Positions 25,859 to 34,837 of a DNA stretch of 64,000 bases are shown here, one piece after another. Source of the DNA: JBEIHX01 sp040381075. Its GTDB lineage: Bacteria; Pseudomonadota; Alphaproteobacteria; Caulobacterales; Aquidulcibacteraceae. The stretch covers positions 181,834 to 245,833 of the forward strand of contig JBEIHX010000002.1 of assembly GCA_040381075.1 (NCBI GenBank), given 5' to 3'. The position numbers were made by a program, and so were the translations under genes. Each line of letters starts with the position of its first letter. Position 1 is the stretch's first letter. The notes below the pieces were generated by a model, which did no database searches, had not been told where the DNA came from, and was given only the letters and a program-made list of their open reading frames with translations.

Positions 25859-26680
25859 ATGTCGCTGCGAGACATGCTGGTGCACGTGAAACTCCATGAG
25901 GAGTGGTCGCCACACATCGACTATGCGCTGAAACTTGCAGCCCAGCATGATGCGCGTTTGACCGGCCTCGTGACGCTGCGCGATCTCAGCATCCTGAAGT
26001 CTGTCGGAGGCGTTTCAGCCGGCATGCTCAAGGAACGGGAGCAAAAGGACTACGCTGTCGTCAGCCGACTGGAGGAGCAGTTCCGGGCGGCGGCGAAGAA
26101 GAGCGGCGTCACAGTGCGCTGGGACGTCGCGGAAGGGCACGCCAGCGAAGCTCTGGCGTGGGCCACGCGGTATCATGACCTGGCGGTTTTGGAACAGACC
26201 CGCTGGCTGGACGAAGTCGAGTGGTCAGCGGCCGAAGAAGTCGTGGTTGCCGCAGGCGGCGGCGCCATCATCGTGCCGCCCGAAGGTCATGAGCGCACGC
26301 CCGGTCATGTGGTGATTGCCTGGAATGGCTCACGCGAAGCAACGCGGGCGGTGCGTGCGGCGATGCCTTTGATCGAGGCTGCAGGCAAAGTCACGGTTCT
26401 GATTGGCGCATCGCGTCCTCGATTTCCATCCATTACCCGCGCCCCCTCCGGCACCATTGAGACCTATGTGCGCGCCCACAACGCCAATGTTGATGTCAAA
26501 CCCTTCGACACGACCGACAGCGAAGCCGGCAAGGCGTTGATGTCGATGACCGATGAGCTCAACGGCGACTTGCTCGTGATGGGCGCATACGGACGCTCCT
26601 GGCTCCGGGAGACAATTCTTGGCGGCGCCACCACCCAGGTCTTGTCGGATATCGGGCGGCCTGTTCTGATGGCGCGGTGA
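25859..26680 (+). CDS. universal stress protein (UspA family, tandem Usp)
   Basis: 273 residues with two Usp folds. The second is clearest: HVVIAWNGSREATRAVRAAM (like VGVDGSxxSxxAL) and DLLVMGAYGRSWLRETILGG, matching the ATP-binding G-2x-G-9x-G(S/T) loop, ending TQVLSDIGRPVLMAR. The first has MLVHVKLHEEWSPHIDYALK. Usp proteins aid survival in stress or low oxygen. RBS GGGAGAGAGCGA precedes ATG 25859. Its stop overlaps the start of the P-type ATPase gene (GTGA), so the two are one operon. Confidence 0.93.
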   Translation: MSLRDMLVHVKLHEEWSPHIDYALKLAAQHDARLTGLVTLRDLSILKSVGGVSAGMLKEREQKDYAVVSRLEEQFRAAAKKSGVTVRWDVAEGHASEALAWATRYHDLAVLEQTRWLDEVEWSAAEEVVVAAGGGAIIVPPEGHERTPGHVVIAWNGSREATRAVRAAMPLIEAAGKVTVLIGASRPRFPSITRAPSGTIETYVRAHNANVDVKPFDTTDSEAGKALMSMTDELNGDLLVMGAYGRSWLRETILGGATTQVLSDIGRPVLMAR

Positions 26681-29217
26681 CCGAGGGCGGCGAGCGCGAA
26701 CGCGCTATAGAGACAGAAACATCCCCACAAGGCCTGACCTCAGCACAGGCGAGTGTATTGCGCGCCCAGGATGGGCCAAACGATATCGCCCCACCCCACC
26801 GCTCTGCCTGGAAAGAAGCGCTCTCAGACGCTGCGCGGGAGCCCATGTTTCTGCTGCTCATGGCGGGGGCGGCTCTTTACATCACCTTCGGGAACCTCGG
26901 CGAGGGCCTGGTTCTGGGATGCTTTGCCGCGGCGTCCAGCGCGATCGCCGTGATGCAGAACATCCGCGGTGCGCGGGCGCTTGCGGCTCTGCGGGCGATG
27001 GCTGCGCCCATGGCTCATGTCGTGCGTGACGGCGCAGTTACACTGATCCCGGCGGGCGATGTCGTGCGCGGCGACCTCCTGGTTCTGGAACCAGGCGCAC
27101 GGATCGCCGCCGATGCGCGCATTGTGTCCGCCAGCGCGTTGCGCGTCGATGAGTCGATCCTGACGGGCGAAAGCGCACCTGTGCTGAAAAGCGCTGATGC
27201 AGACCCCCTGCTCTACGCGGGGACGCTCTGCGTGCAGGGACGCGGGCTGTGCGAAGTCATCGCAATCGGTATGTCCACCCGCTTCGGCCAGATTGGCGTG
27301 GCGGTTGCCGAGGCTGGCGAGCCTCCCAGCCCGATGCGTCAGGCGATAGATCGTCTGACGCGTCAGACAGGGGCCGCGGCCGCCGGCGCCTGTCTGCTTG
27401 CATTTGCTGTGGGCCTGGTCGTTCTGGAAAATGCACGCGCGGCCGCCTTGCAGGCCATCGCACTCGCAATGGCGCTTATTCCCGAAGAATTTCCCATGGC
27501 GTTTGCGGCCTTCATGGCGCTTGGTTCGGTGCGCCTGGCCAAGGTTGGCGTTCTTGCGCGCCGGGCGCGCGCCATCGAAACCCTCGGCGCCGCCAGGGTC
27601 CTATGCATCGACAAGACCGGGACATTGACCGAAAACCGGATGACCGTCCGCCAACTTGTTACGCCGGAAACAGATATTACGGTCGAAGGAACCGCCACGC
27701 TCTTGCCGGAGTCGTGTCACCGCCTGATCGAATACGCCAACCTGGCGTGCGCCCCGCTCTCACCAGATCCGATGGACCAGGCGGTTCACCGCCTTGCACA
27801 AAGCCCTGCAATCGACCCGGGCCATCGCCACGGCGAATGGGTTCTGGCGCGCGAATATGAACTGCAGCCAGGGTTTCTTGCCCTGTCACATGTCTGGCGC
27901 ACCGCGCAGGGAGACTTCGTCCTTGCAGCAAAGGGTGCGCCTGAGGCGATCCTGGCGCTCACGCGGGAGACCGGCGCACGCGCGCACTGGATGAACGAAC
28001 AGGTGGCCGGAATGGCCGACAAGGGGTTGCGGGTCCTTGCGGTCGCAGCTGGTCGCGCATCGCCAGGGCCGTTGCCCATCCGGGCGCAGGATCTCACATT
28101 TGAGTTCGTGGGGCTCGTCGGCTTCCTCGATCCGCTGCGTCCAGAAGCCAGAAGCGCGGTCGCGGCCGCGCGCGCAGCCGGCGTTCGCGTCGTCATGCTG
28201 ACCGGTGATTATCCGGCAACGGCGGACGCCATCGCGCGCGAGGCCGGCCTCGATCGGCAGACCGCCCCCCTCAGTGGCGCGGACGTCGCACGGATGTCTC
28301 CGCACGAGCTGGAAGTCGCAGTGGGAAATGTCAACGTATTCGCCCGCATCCAGCCAACGCAGAAACTTGCGATCATCAGGGCGTTTGTGGCTCGGGGCGA
28401 TGTCGCTGCTATGACCGGCGACGGGGTCAACGACGCGCCCGCACTCGAAGCCGCGCATATTGGGGTGGCGATGGGAGGACAGCGCGCGAGCGATGTCGCG
28501 CGCGAGGCCGCCGACCTCATCCTGCTGAAGGATAGCCTCACCCACTTGATTGACGCCATACGGCAGGGCCGGCGCGTGTTCGACAATTTGCGCAAGGCCC
28601 TGATCTATATCCTGGCTGTTCATGTTCCAATTGCTTTGGGAGTTCTGGTTCCCCTTCTCGCTGGCCTGCCTCCCCTGTTCGCGCCAATTCATGTCGCGCT
28701 GCTTGAGTTGACGATCGATCCGACCTGCGCCCTGGCGCTTGAAAGCGAGCCAGCCGAACCCGATGCGATGACGCGCCCAGCGCGTGACCCTGCCGCGCCT
28801 CTGCTTGGCATGCGCCATCTCGCTTGGGCTGTCTCAATCGGCACGGCGCTCGCTGCGGGCGTGCTGGGCGTGTACCTGTGGGGCCTGAGCGCATATGGCG
28901 AAACTGCGGCGCGAGGCCTCGCCATGACGACCTTGATGGCGGGGAATCTCGCGCTGGTTCCCGTGGCGGGGCGGTTGCGCCCGGGCCTGCCGAGCCTCTT
29001 TGCAGCGCATCGGCGCAGCTTCTGGGTCATCGCAGGCCTCGGCGTGGCGGTGGTCACGGCCGCCTGGGGCTTGCCGCCAGTCGCGCGCTGGTTCGGCTTC
29101 GGACTGGCCCCAATAGAGACCATTCTGGCTTCGGGCGTCATCGGCGTCGCCATTGTGGCGGCGTTCGACGGTGCGAAGCGACTTCCTCAGGTGGCGCGGC
29201 TGCTGTCGCAAAACTGA
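26677..29217 (+). CDS. P-type cation-transporting ATPase
   Basis: 846 residues. Motifs: LTGESAPV (A domain, T163), CIDKTGTLTENRM (phosphorylated Asp312), AAKGAPEAIL (nucleotide binding), MLTGDYPATADAIARE and MTGDGVNDAPALEAAHIGVA (P domain), with about ten membrane helices. Overall it resembles P2-type (Ca/Mn-like) pumps. The M4 ion-site motif is IPEEFPMAF rather than IPEGLP, and M6 reads LTIDPTCALALESEP rather than NxxTDGxPA, so ion specificity cannot be transferred. GTG start overlaps the UspA stop. A perfect hairpin follows the stop immediately. Confidence 0.92.
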   Translation: MTEGGERERAIETETSPQGLTSAQASVLRAQDGPNDIAPPHRSAWKEALSDAAREPMFLLLMAGAALYITFGNLGEGLVLGCFAAASSAIAVMQNIRGARALAALRAMAAPMAHVVRDGAVTLIPAGDVVRGDLLVLEPGARIAADARIVSASALRVDESILTGESAPVLKSADADPLLYAGTLCVQGRGLCEVIAIGMSTRFGQIGVAVAEAGEPPSPMRQAIDRLTRQTGAAAAGACLLAFAVGLVVLENARAAALQAIALAMALIPEEFPMAFAAFMALGSVRLAKVGVLARRARAIETLGAARVLCIDKTGTLTENRMTVRQLVTPETDITVEGTATLLPESCHRLIEYANLACAPLSPDPMDQAVHRLAQSPAIDPGHRHGEWVLAREYELQPGFLALSHVWRTAQGDFVLAAKGAPEAILALTRETGARAHWMNEQVAGMADKGLRVLAVAAGRASPGPLPIRAQDLTFEFVGLVGFLDPLRPEARSAVAAARAAGVRVVMLTGDYPATADAIAREAGLDRQTAPLSGADVARMSPHELEVAVGNVNVFARIQPTQKLAIIRAFVARGDVAAMTGDGVNDAPALEAAHIGVAMGGQRASDVAREAADLILLKDSLTHLIDAIRQGRRVFDNLRKALIYILAVHVPIALGVLVPLLAGLPPLFAPIHVALLELTIDPTCALALESEPAEPDAMTRPARDPAAPLLGMRHLAWAVSIGTALAAGVLGVYLWGLSAYGETAARGLAMTTLMAGNLALVPVAGRLRPGLPSLFAAHRRSFWVIAGLGVAVVTAAWGLPPVARWFGFGLAPIETILASGVIGVAIVAAFDGAKRLPQVARLLSQN

Positions 29218-29247
29218 GGCGGCGCACCGGCTGACCGGTGCGCCGCC
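29218..29247. terminator. terminator-like hairpin between convergent genes
   Basis: GGCGGCGCACCGG, loop CTGA, CCGGTGCGCCGCC: a perfect 13-bp GC-rich stem 1 base after the P-type ATPase stop and 40 bases from the Hsp20 stop. No T-run, so it is probably a hairpin stop or 3'-end protector acting on both strands. Confidence 0.7.
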
Positions 29248-29286
29248 CCGCGTCGCCACGCATGACATGCGCCGGCCCAAGGACGC

Positions 29287-29790
29287 CTATTGGGGAACGC
29301 CGGCTTCCTTTCCAGGTTTGCTGATCTCGATTTTGCGCTCGACTGGCCTGGGTGCGGCAGGCTTGGCGATGGAAATGCTCAAAACCCCTTTGTCGAAAGA
29401 TGCATGAACGCTGTCGGCAGACGGCTCAAACCCAAGGGGAAGCTGACGCATGAACATGCCAAATCGCCGTTCGGCGACATGCACGTTCTTTTCGTCCCGG
29501 TTCTTTTCGACCTTCTTCTCCCCCTTAATGCGCAGCACATTTTCCAGCAGGCTTATCTCGACATCAGCCGGATCAACACCAGCCAACTCAACAGCGACGT
29601 GCAATTCTCCATCTGTTTCACTCACATCGATTCGTGGCGCCAACACAGCCGCATCGGCGCCGCCCCACATGGCGCGCCCGCGCGTCACTTCGTCGAGCAT
29701 CCGATCCATGTCCGGCATGGCTGGAAACCAATCATCAAGGGCACGGGGAAATCGTGCGAACACAGTCGGAATCAGGGAGCGTGCGGCCAT
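29287..29790 (-). CDS. small heat-shock protein Hsp20
   Basis: 167 residues starting MAARSLIPTVFARFPRALDD. The alpha-crystallin domain is clear: APRIDVSETDGELHVAVELA, VDPADVEISLLENVLRIKGE, and ERRFGMFMRQLPLGFEPSAD, ending with an I-x-I-like KIEIS. It is an ATP-independent holdase. ATG at 29790 has GGAAAGGAC upstream; an 80-codon extension to 30030 is rejected. It follows the beta-CASP gene on the same strand after 236 bases, with an AT-rich promoter-like stretch near 29950-29975. Confidence 0.93.
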   Translation of the reverse strand: MAARSLIPTVFARFPRALDDWFPAMPDMDRMLDEVTRGRAMWGGADAAVLAPRIDVSETDGELHVAVELAGVDPADVEISLLENVLRIKGEKKVEKNRDEKNVHVAERRFGMFMRQLPLGFEPSADSVHASFDKGVLSISIAKPAAPRPVERKIEISKPGKEAGVPQ

Positions 29791-30026
29791 GACTTGTCCT
29801 TTCCACGACACAGGGGCTTTTCGATTGTTCGCCCCGTTGAGACGAGCGTCAGGTCGGCGACGGCGCGCCATTGCGCCACAGTGTGAGAGATGGGGGCGAA
29901 ACCGCCTGGGGGGACTGAGGCGGTCCGTGGCGCCGCCGCCGACTGAGATTTGTCTATTCCTATAAGGCGCGGCTCGCGAGACGGTGGGTCTACGTACGGC
30001 GATTTGCTTAATCTGCACCGTTGAAG

Positions 30027-31616
30027 TCATGCCGTCTTGAGAGCGTCCTGCAGACGCGTCACCAACGCCATACGCGCGTGATCGTCCTGCGCATCAGCGA
30101 GTGCGGTTTCAAGTGCGACCAGGAAGGCGGCGCGGGCGTTGTGCCAATCCAGACGCGCCGCCGTGTGGGGCGGCAGGCGCGGGCCTTCCGGATGAACCGA
30201 CTGCGGAAGGACTCCCGGCGCCAGCACAAACGCATCATCGATCTCCGGTGCAAAAATGGACGCCCCGGAGAGCCCCGCCGCCTTGAGAGCGTCCACCAGA
30301 CCTGCGCTTTCAGCCGGCTCGCCATGGGTAATGAACACTCCGCCTGCCACAGGCCCCCGCGCCTTGGCCCAGGCGACAAGACCAGGACCGTCGGCGTGGC
30401 CGGAGTAGACCTCGACCTGGCGAATGCGCGCACGCACAGCGATTGTCTCGCCCTGGATGCGCACAGCGTCGCGTCCCTCGACGAGCAGGCGCCCCAGGGT
30501 TCCCACCGCCTGGTAGCCGGTCAGCAGCACGCTTGCCTGCGGGCGCCATAACTGCCGCTTCAAGTGGTGCCGGATACGCCCCGCATCGCACATCCCGCTG
30601 GCGGCGACGATCACATGCCAGCCCTCCACCCGCTCCAGGGATCGGCTTTCACCCACACTTTCCAAAAAGTGGAGGTGGCGCGCACCCGCGATTGCAGCGA
30701 AGGCGTTGGCGCCGGCGCCATCATCCGGATCGTGGTCAAGAAAGACGTCGGTGGCGCGGATCGCCAGGGGACTGTCGAGGAAGATTGGCCCCTGAGGGGC
30801 CAATCCCCCGGACATGACCGCCAGCAGATCAACCAGCAATTCCTGGGTGCGCTCTACGGCGAAAGCGGGAATGAGCAACGGGCCGCCAGCGCGGTGGGCT
30901 GCCCGCATTTCTTCCGCAAGGATGGCGCGACGCTCGGCGGGCGTGACAAGGGTGCGCGCGCGCGCGCCATAGGTGCTTTCGATGACGAGGTGGTCGACCC
31001 CGGCGGGCCCTTGTGGATCAACGGAAAAATCGCGCCCACCGGGGCCGACATCACCCGAAAACAGAAGACGCTGAACGCCGGCGCTGCCTGTCACCTCGAC
31101 CTCAATCGAGGCGGCTCCCAGAATGTGGCCAGCGCGCCACCAGCGGGCGCGCAGACCAGTAGCAGGCGACATCCAGCGGTCAAACGGCGCCTCACGAAAC
31201 AATGCCAGCGCGGTTTCCGCATCCTGCGCGGTATAGATCGGGCTCACGACGTCTTTGGCCCGACGGCGCTGCCGGCGGTTGAGCTGTTCGACCTCCATTT
31301 CCTGGATCTTGCCTGCATCCGGAAGCATGACCGCACACAGAGCGATTGTTTCAGGCGTCGCGTATACCCCGCCCTTGAAACCGGCGCGCATGAGCTTGGG
31401 AATGAGACCGGCGTGATCGAGATGGGCGTGGGTGAGGAGAACTGCGTCAAGCCGGCCGGGATCAAATGGAAAGGCTTCATAATTGAGCGCCTTCAACGTC
31501 TTTGGCCCCTGAAACAGGCCGCAATCAATCAACACGTCGGCGTCCGGCGTGGTCAGACGGAAAGCCGCACCCGTAACGCACCCCGCCGCACCGTGGAAAG
31601 CAAGCCGCACGCTCAT
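30027..31616 (-). CDS. MBL-fold beta-CASP nuclease (RNA-processing exonuclease/CPSF-like)
   Basis: 529 residues. Metallo-beta-lactamase motifs: LIDCGLFQG, VLLTHAHLDHAGLIPKL (HxHxDH), AGHILGAASIEVEV, LLFSGDVGPGG. Beta-CASP motifs: DHLVIESTYG (A), IPAFAVERTQELL, VIVAASGMCDAGRIRHHLK (B region) and VEVYSGHADGPGLVAW (C, with His), then FITHGEPA. The family includes bacterial and archaeal RNases that cleave or trim RNA. A C-terminal helical extension follows. Its ATG overlaps the stop of the PRPP-synthetase-like gene (ATGA), giving coupled translation. Confidence 0.92.
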   Translation of the reverse strand: MSVRLAFHGAAGCVTGAAFRLTTPDADVLIDCGLFQGPKTLKALNYEAFPFDPGRLDAVLLTHAHLDHAGLIPKLMRAGFKGGVYATPETIALCAVMLPDAGKIQEMEVEQLNRRQRRRAKDVVSPIYTAQDAETALALFREAPFDRWMSPATGLRARWWRAGHILGAASIEVEVTGSAGVQRLLFSGDVGPGGRDFSVDPQGPAGVDHLVIESTYGARARTLVTPAERRAILAEEMRAAHRAGGPLLIPAFAVERTQELLVDLLAVMSGGLAPQGPIFLDSPLAIRATDVFLDHDPDDGAGANAFAAIAGARHLHFLESVGESRSLERVEGWHVIVAASGMCDAGRIRHHLKRQLWRPQASVLLTGYQAVGTLGRLLVEGRDAVRIQGETIAVRARIRQVEVYSGHADGPGLVAWAKARGPVAGGVFITHGEPAESAGLVDALKAAGLSGASIFAPEIDDAFVLAPGVLPQSVHPEGPRLPPHTAARLDWHNARAAFLVALETALADAQDDHARMALVTRLQDALKTA

Positions 31617-32506
31617 GGTCCGACCTCATCGCAGAGAACTCGCGCCAGGACACCCGCAAGCTCGATCCGGTTGGTGGCGTGGGCAACCGAATCACAGGAG
31701 GCAATGTCGGCTGCACCGGTGCAAATCAGTTGCCAGGCGACCAGACTTGAAAACAACGCATGAGTGACGACCACGCTGCGACGGCCCGCGCCAAGGTGAG
31801 CCAAGGCGAGCAGGGCGGCGCGCATCGTTGCGCCGCCTGAGCAGATGTCATCAATCAGCACACAGGGCTTGTCCGCGACAAGGACGCGCGGCGGCGGGAC
31901 AAGCCGCACCGCGTGATCACCGGTGCGCGACTTCTCAAATGTTGTCCACGGCCTTTGCAGAAGTTGAGCGAGTCCTTGCGTCCAGGAAGCGCTTTCCTGA
32001 TCAGGACCGATGATCACCGCGTGCATGATTGCAGGATCTGCGCGGAGATACTCCGCAATTGCGGAAGCCGCCGACACCAAATCGGCGCGCCCGGCGGGAA
32101 CAGCCTGTCTCAGGGTGGCGGTGCGGTGAAGGTGCGGGTCGACAGTGACGACCCGATCGAACGCGGCCGCAAGAAGATCGCCCACGACATGCTGGCTCAC
32201 GGCCTCGCCAGGTGTGAACATTGCATCCTGGCGCATGTATCCGAGGTAGGGCGCGACAAGCACGACCCGCCCTGCGCCACTGCGCCGGAGGGCGTCGGCA
32301 GCGAGCAACAACTCCATGATGCGCTCATTCGGCCGATCCAGACTTCGGTAGACAATGGCGGTGTTGCAGTCGCTGCACGCCGTCACCCGGCTTTCACCGT
32401 CGGGAAATCGATGCACCTCAATCACCCCGGTCGGCGCGCCGAGAGCAGACGCCAGGCGCTCGGCAGGCGCGCGATCTTCCGCGAAGCGCCAAACTCGCGC
32501 CTGCAT
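31613..32506 (-). CDS. ribose-phosphate pyrophosphokinase homologue
   Basis: 297 residues. The Prs two-domain fold is recognisable: VIEVHRFPDGESRV, YRSLDRPNERIMELLLAADA, VAPYLGYMRQDAMFTPGEAV (ATP loop), TVDPHLHR (catalytic histidines) and the PRPP loop CVLIDDICSGGATM (usually VDDxxxTGGT). It is more like archaeal/class III enzymes than the housekeeping bacterial Prs, so this is probably a specialised paralogue that makes PRPP from ribose 5-phosphate or uses PRPP in reverse. Start ATG shares one base with the phosphorylase stop (TGATG), and its stop overlaps the beta-CASP start. Confidence 0.88.
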   Translation of the reverse strand: MQARVWRFAEDRAPAERLASALGAPTGVIEVHRFPDGESRVTACSDCNTAIVYRSLDRPNERIMELLLAADALRRSGAGRVVLVAPYLGYMRQDAMFTPGEAVSQHVVGDLLAAAFDRVVTVDPHLHRTATLRQAVPAGRADLVSAASAIAEYLRADPAIMHAVIIGPDQESASWTQGLAQLLQRPWTTFEKSRTGDHAVRLVPPPRVLVADKPCVLIDDICSGGATMRAALLALAHLGAGRRSVVVTHALFSSLVAWQLICTGAADIASCDSVAHATNRIELAGVLARVLCDEVGP

Positions 32507-34029
32507 CAGGCACCTCCATTGATCACGAAGCCGCAGTCTATCTGGCTGGCCTCCAGGGCGAAGCCCCGGTCCGTCGGCTCGCATGCGTGGATGAAATAGA
32601 GAGGCTCGCCCTTGCGCACCTGATCGCCAACCCGTCGCGCGAGATCAATCCCCGCGCTCGCATCGGTCGGTGCTCCAGCCAAGCGCGCAATCTTGGCGAT
32701 CTGGTGACAATCGATTGCCGTGATCAGTCCGTCGCGCGGCGCAGGGATCGGGTCGATGCAGGCGCTGACGTGAGCCTGCAACGGGCTTGGCCCCTGCGCC
32801 GCGATGATCCGATCGAGGGCTTTCCGGGCTGCGCCGCTCTCCAGAAGTTCGCGCGCACGCCCCGCGCCCGCACCCCCAGGCAGGTCCGGCGACAACTCCA
32901 GCATGCGACCCGCGAGGGTGAGCGTCTTTTCCCTGAGATCCCTGGGTGCATCGGGCGCACGATCCAGAACAGCCAGGACGTCGCGGGCCTCGAGAGCCGG
33001 GCCAACGCCGCGTCCGATGGGTTGTGACCCGTCCGTAACGATGACGTCGACGCTGAGCGCCATGGCGGCGCCGACATGCTGGAAGAGCTTCCCGAGGCGG
33101 CGCGCCTCGGCGCTCGAGCGGATCTTGGCGCGCCAGCCGACCGGCAGATCGATCAGCAGGTGGGTGGCTCCGGCTGCAGCTTTCTTGGACAGGATAGACG
33201 CAACCATCTGTTCGGGAGTGTCAACACCCAGCCGCCGCTCCACGGAAATGAGAATGTCATCGGCTGGCGACAGGTTAGCCCGACCGCCCCAGGCGATGCA
33301 TGCGCCAGCGCGCTCAACGACACTGCGCAATTCATCGGGATAGAGGTCAACCCGCGCCAGAACCTCCATCGTGTCGGCAGTTCCCGCGGGCGAGGTGATG
33401 GCGCGCGAGGATGTCTTGGGGCACACAAGTCCATGCGCAGCGAGGATTGCGACGACGCCGATGGTCGTGCGGTTGCCAGGAATGCCGCCGATGCAGTGCT
33501 TGTCGGCGACGAGAGGCGCATTCCAGCGCAGCCTGTCGCCTGCCTCCACCATGGCGCGGGTCAGGTCGATCAGCTCCTCCGTGGCCAGAAAGCTGGCGCA
33601 GCCGACCAGAAATGCGGCAATTTCCATGTCGCTGAAGGCATGCGCCGTAATGTCGCGCATGATCGCCCGGAAATCCGCTGCGGTCAGGGTCGCTCCGCCG
33701 ATCTTGGCGCGGACCTGGTCCAGGCTCGCCGGCGCCCGCGCCGGACGCACATGAAGACGCGCGCCCGCCGCAGCCCCAAGGCGGCGCAACGCCGGTTGCG
33801 TGAGACCGATTTCATCGATCCCGAGCATGGCGGGATCGTCAGCAATCATCAGGCTCGCGATCAGTCGCTGGTCACCATGCGCGACCTCCAGCTTTCGCAC
33901 ACCCTTCACATGCTCCGGGCGCAGGGCCATACACCCGCGGGCGAGAACCACCACATTCTCACGCAAGGTATCAAGTCCGATGGCGCGGGCGGCGAGCGCG
34001 GCTCGATCAGGGAAGGCAGGTCGGTCCAT
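32506..34029 (-). CDS. thymidine/AMP phosphorylase family protein
   Basis: 507 residues, about 70 longer than classical DeoA because of an N-terminal domain as in archaeal AMP phosphorylase. Core motifs: VADKHCIGGIPGNRTTIGVV (phosphate binding; DeoA has DKHSTGG), SSRAITSPAGTADTMEVLAR (signature) and GRANLSPADDILISVER. AMP phosphorylase turns AMP plus phosphate into adenine and ribose 1,5-bisphosphate. Which nucleoside or nucleotide is used here is unproven. First gene of a tightly overlapped trio with the PRPP-synthetase homologue and beta-CASP nuclease, suggesting a ribose-phosphate/nucleotide salvage unit. Confidence 0.9.
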   Translation of the reverse strand: MDRPAFPDRAALAARAIGLDTLRENVVVLARGCMALRPEHVKGVRKLEVAHGDQRLIASLMIADDPAMLGIDEIGLTQPALRRLGAAAGARLHVRPARAPASLDQVRAKIGGATLTAADFRAIMRDITAHAFSDMEIAAFLVGCASFLATEELIDLTRAMVEAGDRLRWNAPLVADKHCIGGIPGNRTTIGVVAILAAHGLVCPKTSSRAITSPAGTADTMEVLARVDLYPDELRSVVERAGACIAWGGRANLSPADDILISVERRLGVDTPEQMVASILSKKAAAGATHLLIDLPVGWRAKIRSSAEARRLGKLFQHVGAAMALSVDVIVTDGSQPIGRGVGPALEARDVLAVLDRAPDAPRDLREKTLTLAGRMLELSPDLPGGAGAGRARELLESGAARKALDRIIAAQGPSPLQAHVSACIDPIPAPRDGLITAIDCHQIAKIARLAGAPTDASAGIDLARRVGDQVRKGEPLYFIHACEPTDRGFALEASQIDCGFVINGGA

Positions 34030-34111
34030 CTGACCATATCACGCCTTTGACGCGCGCCGGGCAAGTGAGCTTGGGTCCATGCGCTGTCCCGATACGCAGT
34101 ATTGCGACATG

Positions 34112-34127
34112 AAACTGGATCCGGTTT
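34112..34127. promoter_or_regulatory. near-perfect palindrome in divergent promoter
   Basis: AAACTGGATCCGGTTT has 8-base arms with a single mismatched pair. It lies in the 137-base gap between the divergent phosphorylase (34029) and host-attachment (34167) genes and could be a shared operator. No regulator can be named. Confidence 0.4.
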
Positions 34128-34166
34128 GCATCAGACTGGCCCGGTGGAGGTTTCGGGAGGTCCGTC

Positions 34167-34601
34167 ATGCGTCTGCCGCGCAACACGACAGTTCTGATCG
34201 CTGACGGTGGAGGAGCGCTGTTCTACCGCAATGTCGGTGATGCGGATCATGTCTCACTGGATCTGATCGAGAGCGCCGGCAATGATGCACTGCCGGCGCG
34301 CGAGCTCGGCCGTGAGCGAGCGGGCCGTTTCACAACGCCGAATGGAGGCTCGACTGCAGTCGAGATCGCCGACAGACACGCTGCTCGGGAAGCCCGTTTT
34401 GCGGCTTATGTGGCGAAGCGGGCAGACGCAGTGATCGGCGCAAAGGCAGGTCGGCTGGTTGTGCTGGCGCCGCCGAAATTCCTTGGGCAGTTGCGCCGAT
34501 GCTTCAACAGTCGCCTGCGGGATCGATTGCTTGCGAGCATGCCGCTTGATTTGCGCAATCATCCCACCATTGCGATCGAACGCGCGCTTGGCGCTGCATG
34601 A
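34167..34601 (+). CDS. host attachment protein family (baeRF-like)
   Basis: 144 residues: TTVLIADGGGALFYRNVGD at the N-terminus, then GRFTTPNGGSTAVEIADRHA and FAAYVAKRADAVIGAKAGRL, VVLAPPKFLGQLRRCF. This is the family annotated as protein required for attachment to host cells, named from Agrobacterium and related to archaeo-eukaryotic release-factor (eRF1) domain proteins. Such genes often sit in stress islands, as here; an RNA/ribosome-linked role is suspected. RBS GGGAGG precedes ATG 34167. Confidence 0.88.
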   Translation: MRLPRNTTVLIADGGGALFYRNVGDADHVSLDLIESAGNDALPARELGRERAGRFTTPNGGSTAVEIADRHAAREARFAAYVAKRADAVIGAKAGRLVVLAPPKFLGQLRRCFNSRLRDRLLASMPLDLRNHPTIAIERALGAA

Positions 34602-34837
34602 CCTCGGGCGAGGTTGACGGCTTTGCCAGGCGTTGGGCGATCGCGGCCTCGGCAGTGCAGCAGCCCGGAACAGAAACACCATCCACGAACTGCTGCGCGG
34701 GACTCCGGTTTGAAGCCACCGGCGCCGCGCGCACCAGCGTCCGGAGGGCTGGGCAGGCTTCGCCTGCCGCTGGTGACGTCCGGTCAGAGGGCAAAACCGG
34801 CGAAGCGCCAATCAGATAAATTCCGGCCTGGCGCGCT

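Noticed and set aside
29791..30030. 80-codon N-terminal extension of Hsp20
   Set aside because: The ATG at 29790 has a good ribosome-binding site and matches normal Hsp20 length; the extension is basic low-complexity.
34112..34127. FNR/FixK box before the stress genes
   Set aside because: The palindrome AAACTGGATCCGGTTT does not match TTGAT-N4-ATCAA; kept only as an unnamed operator candidate.
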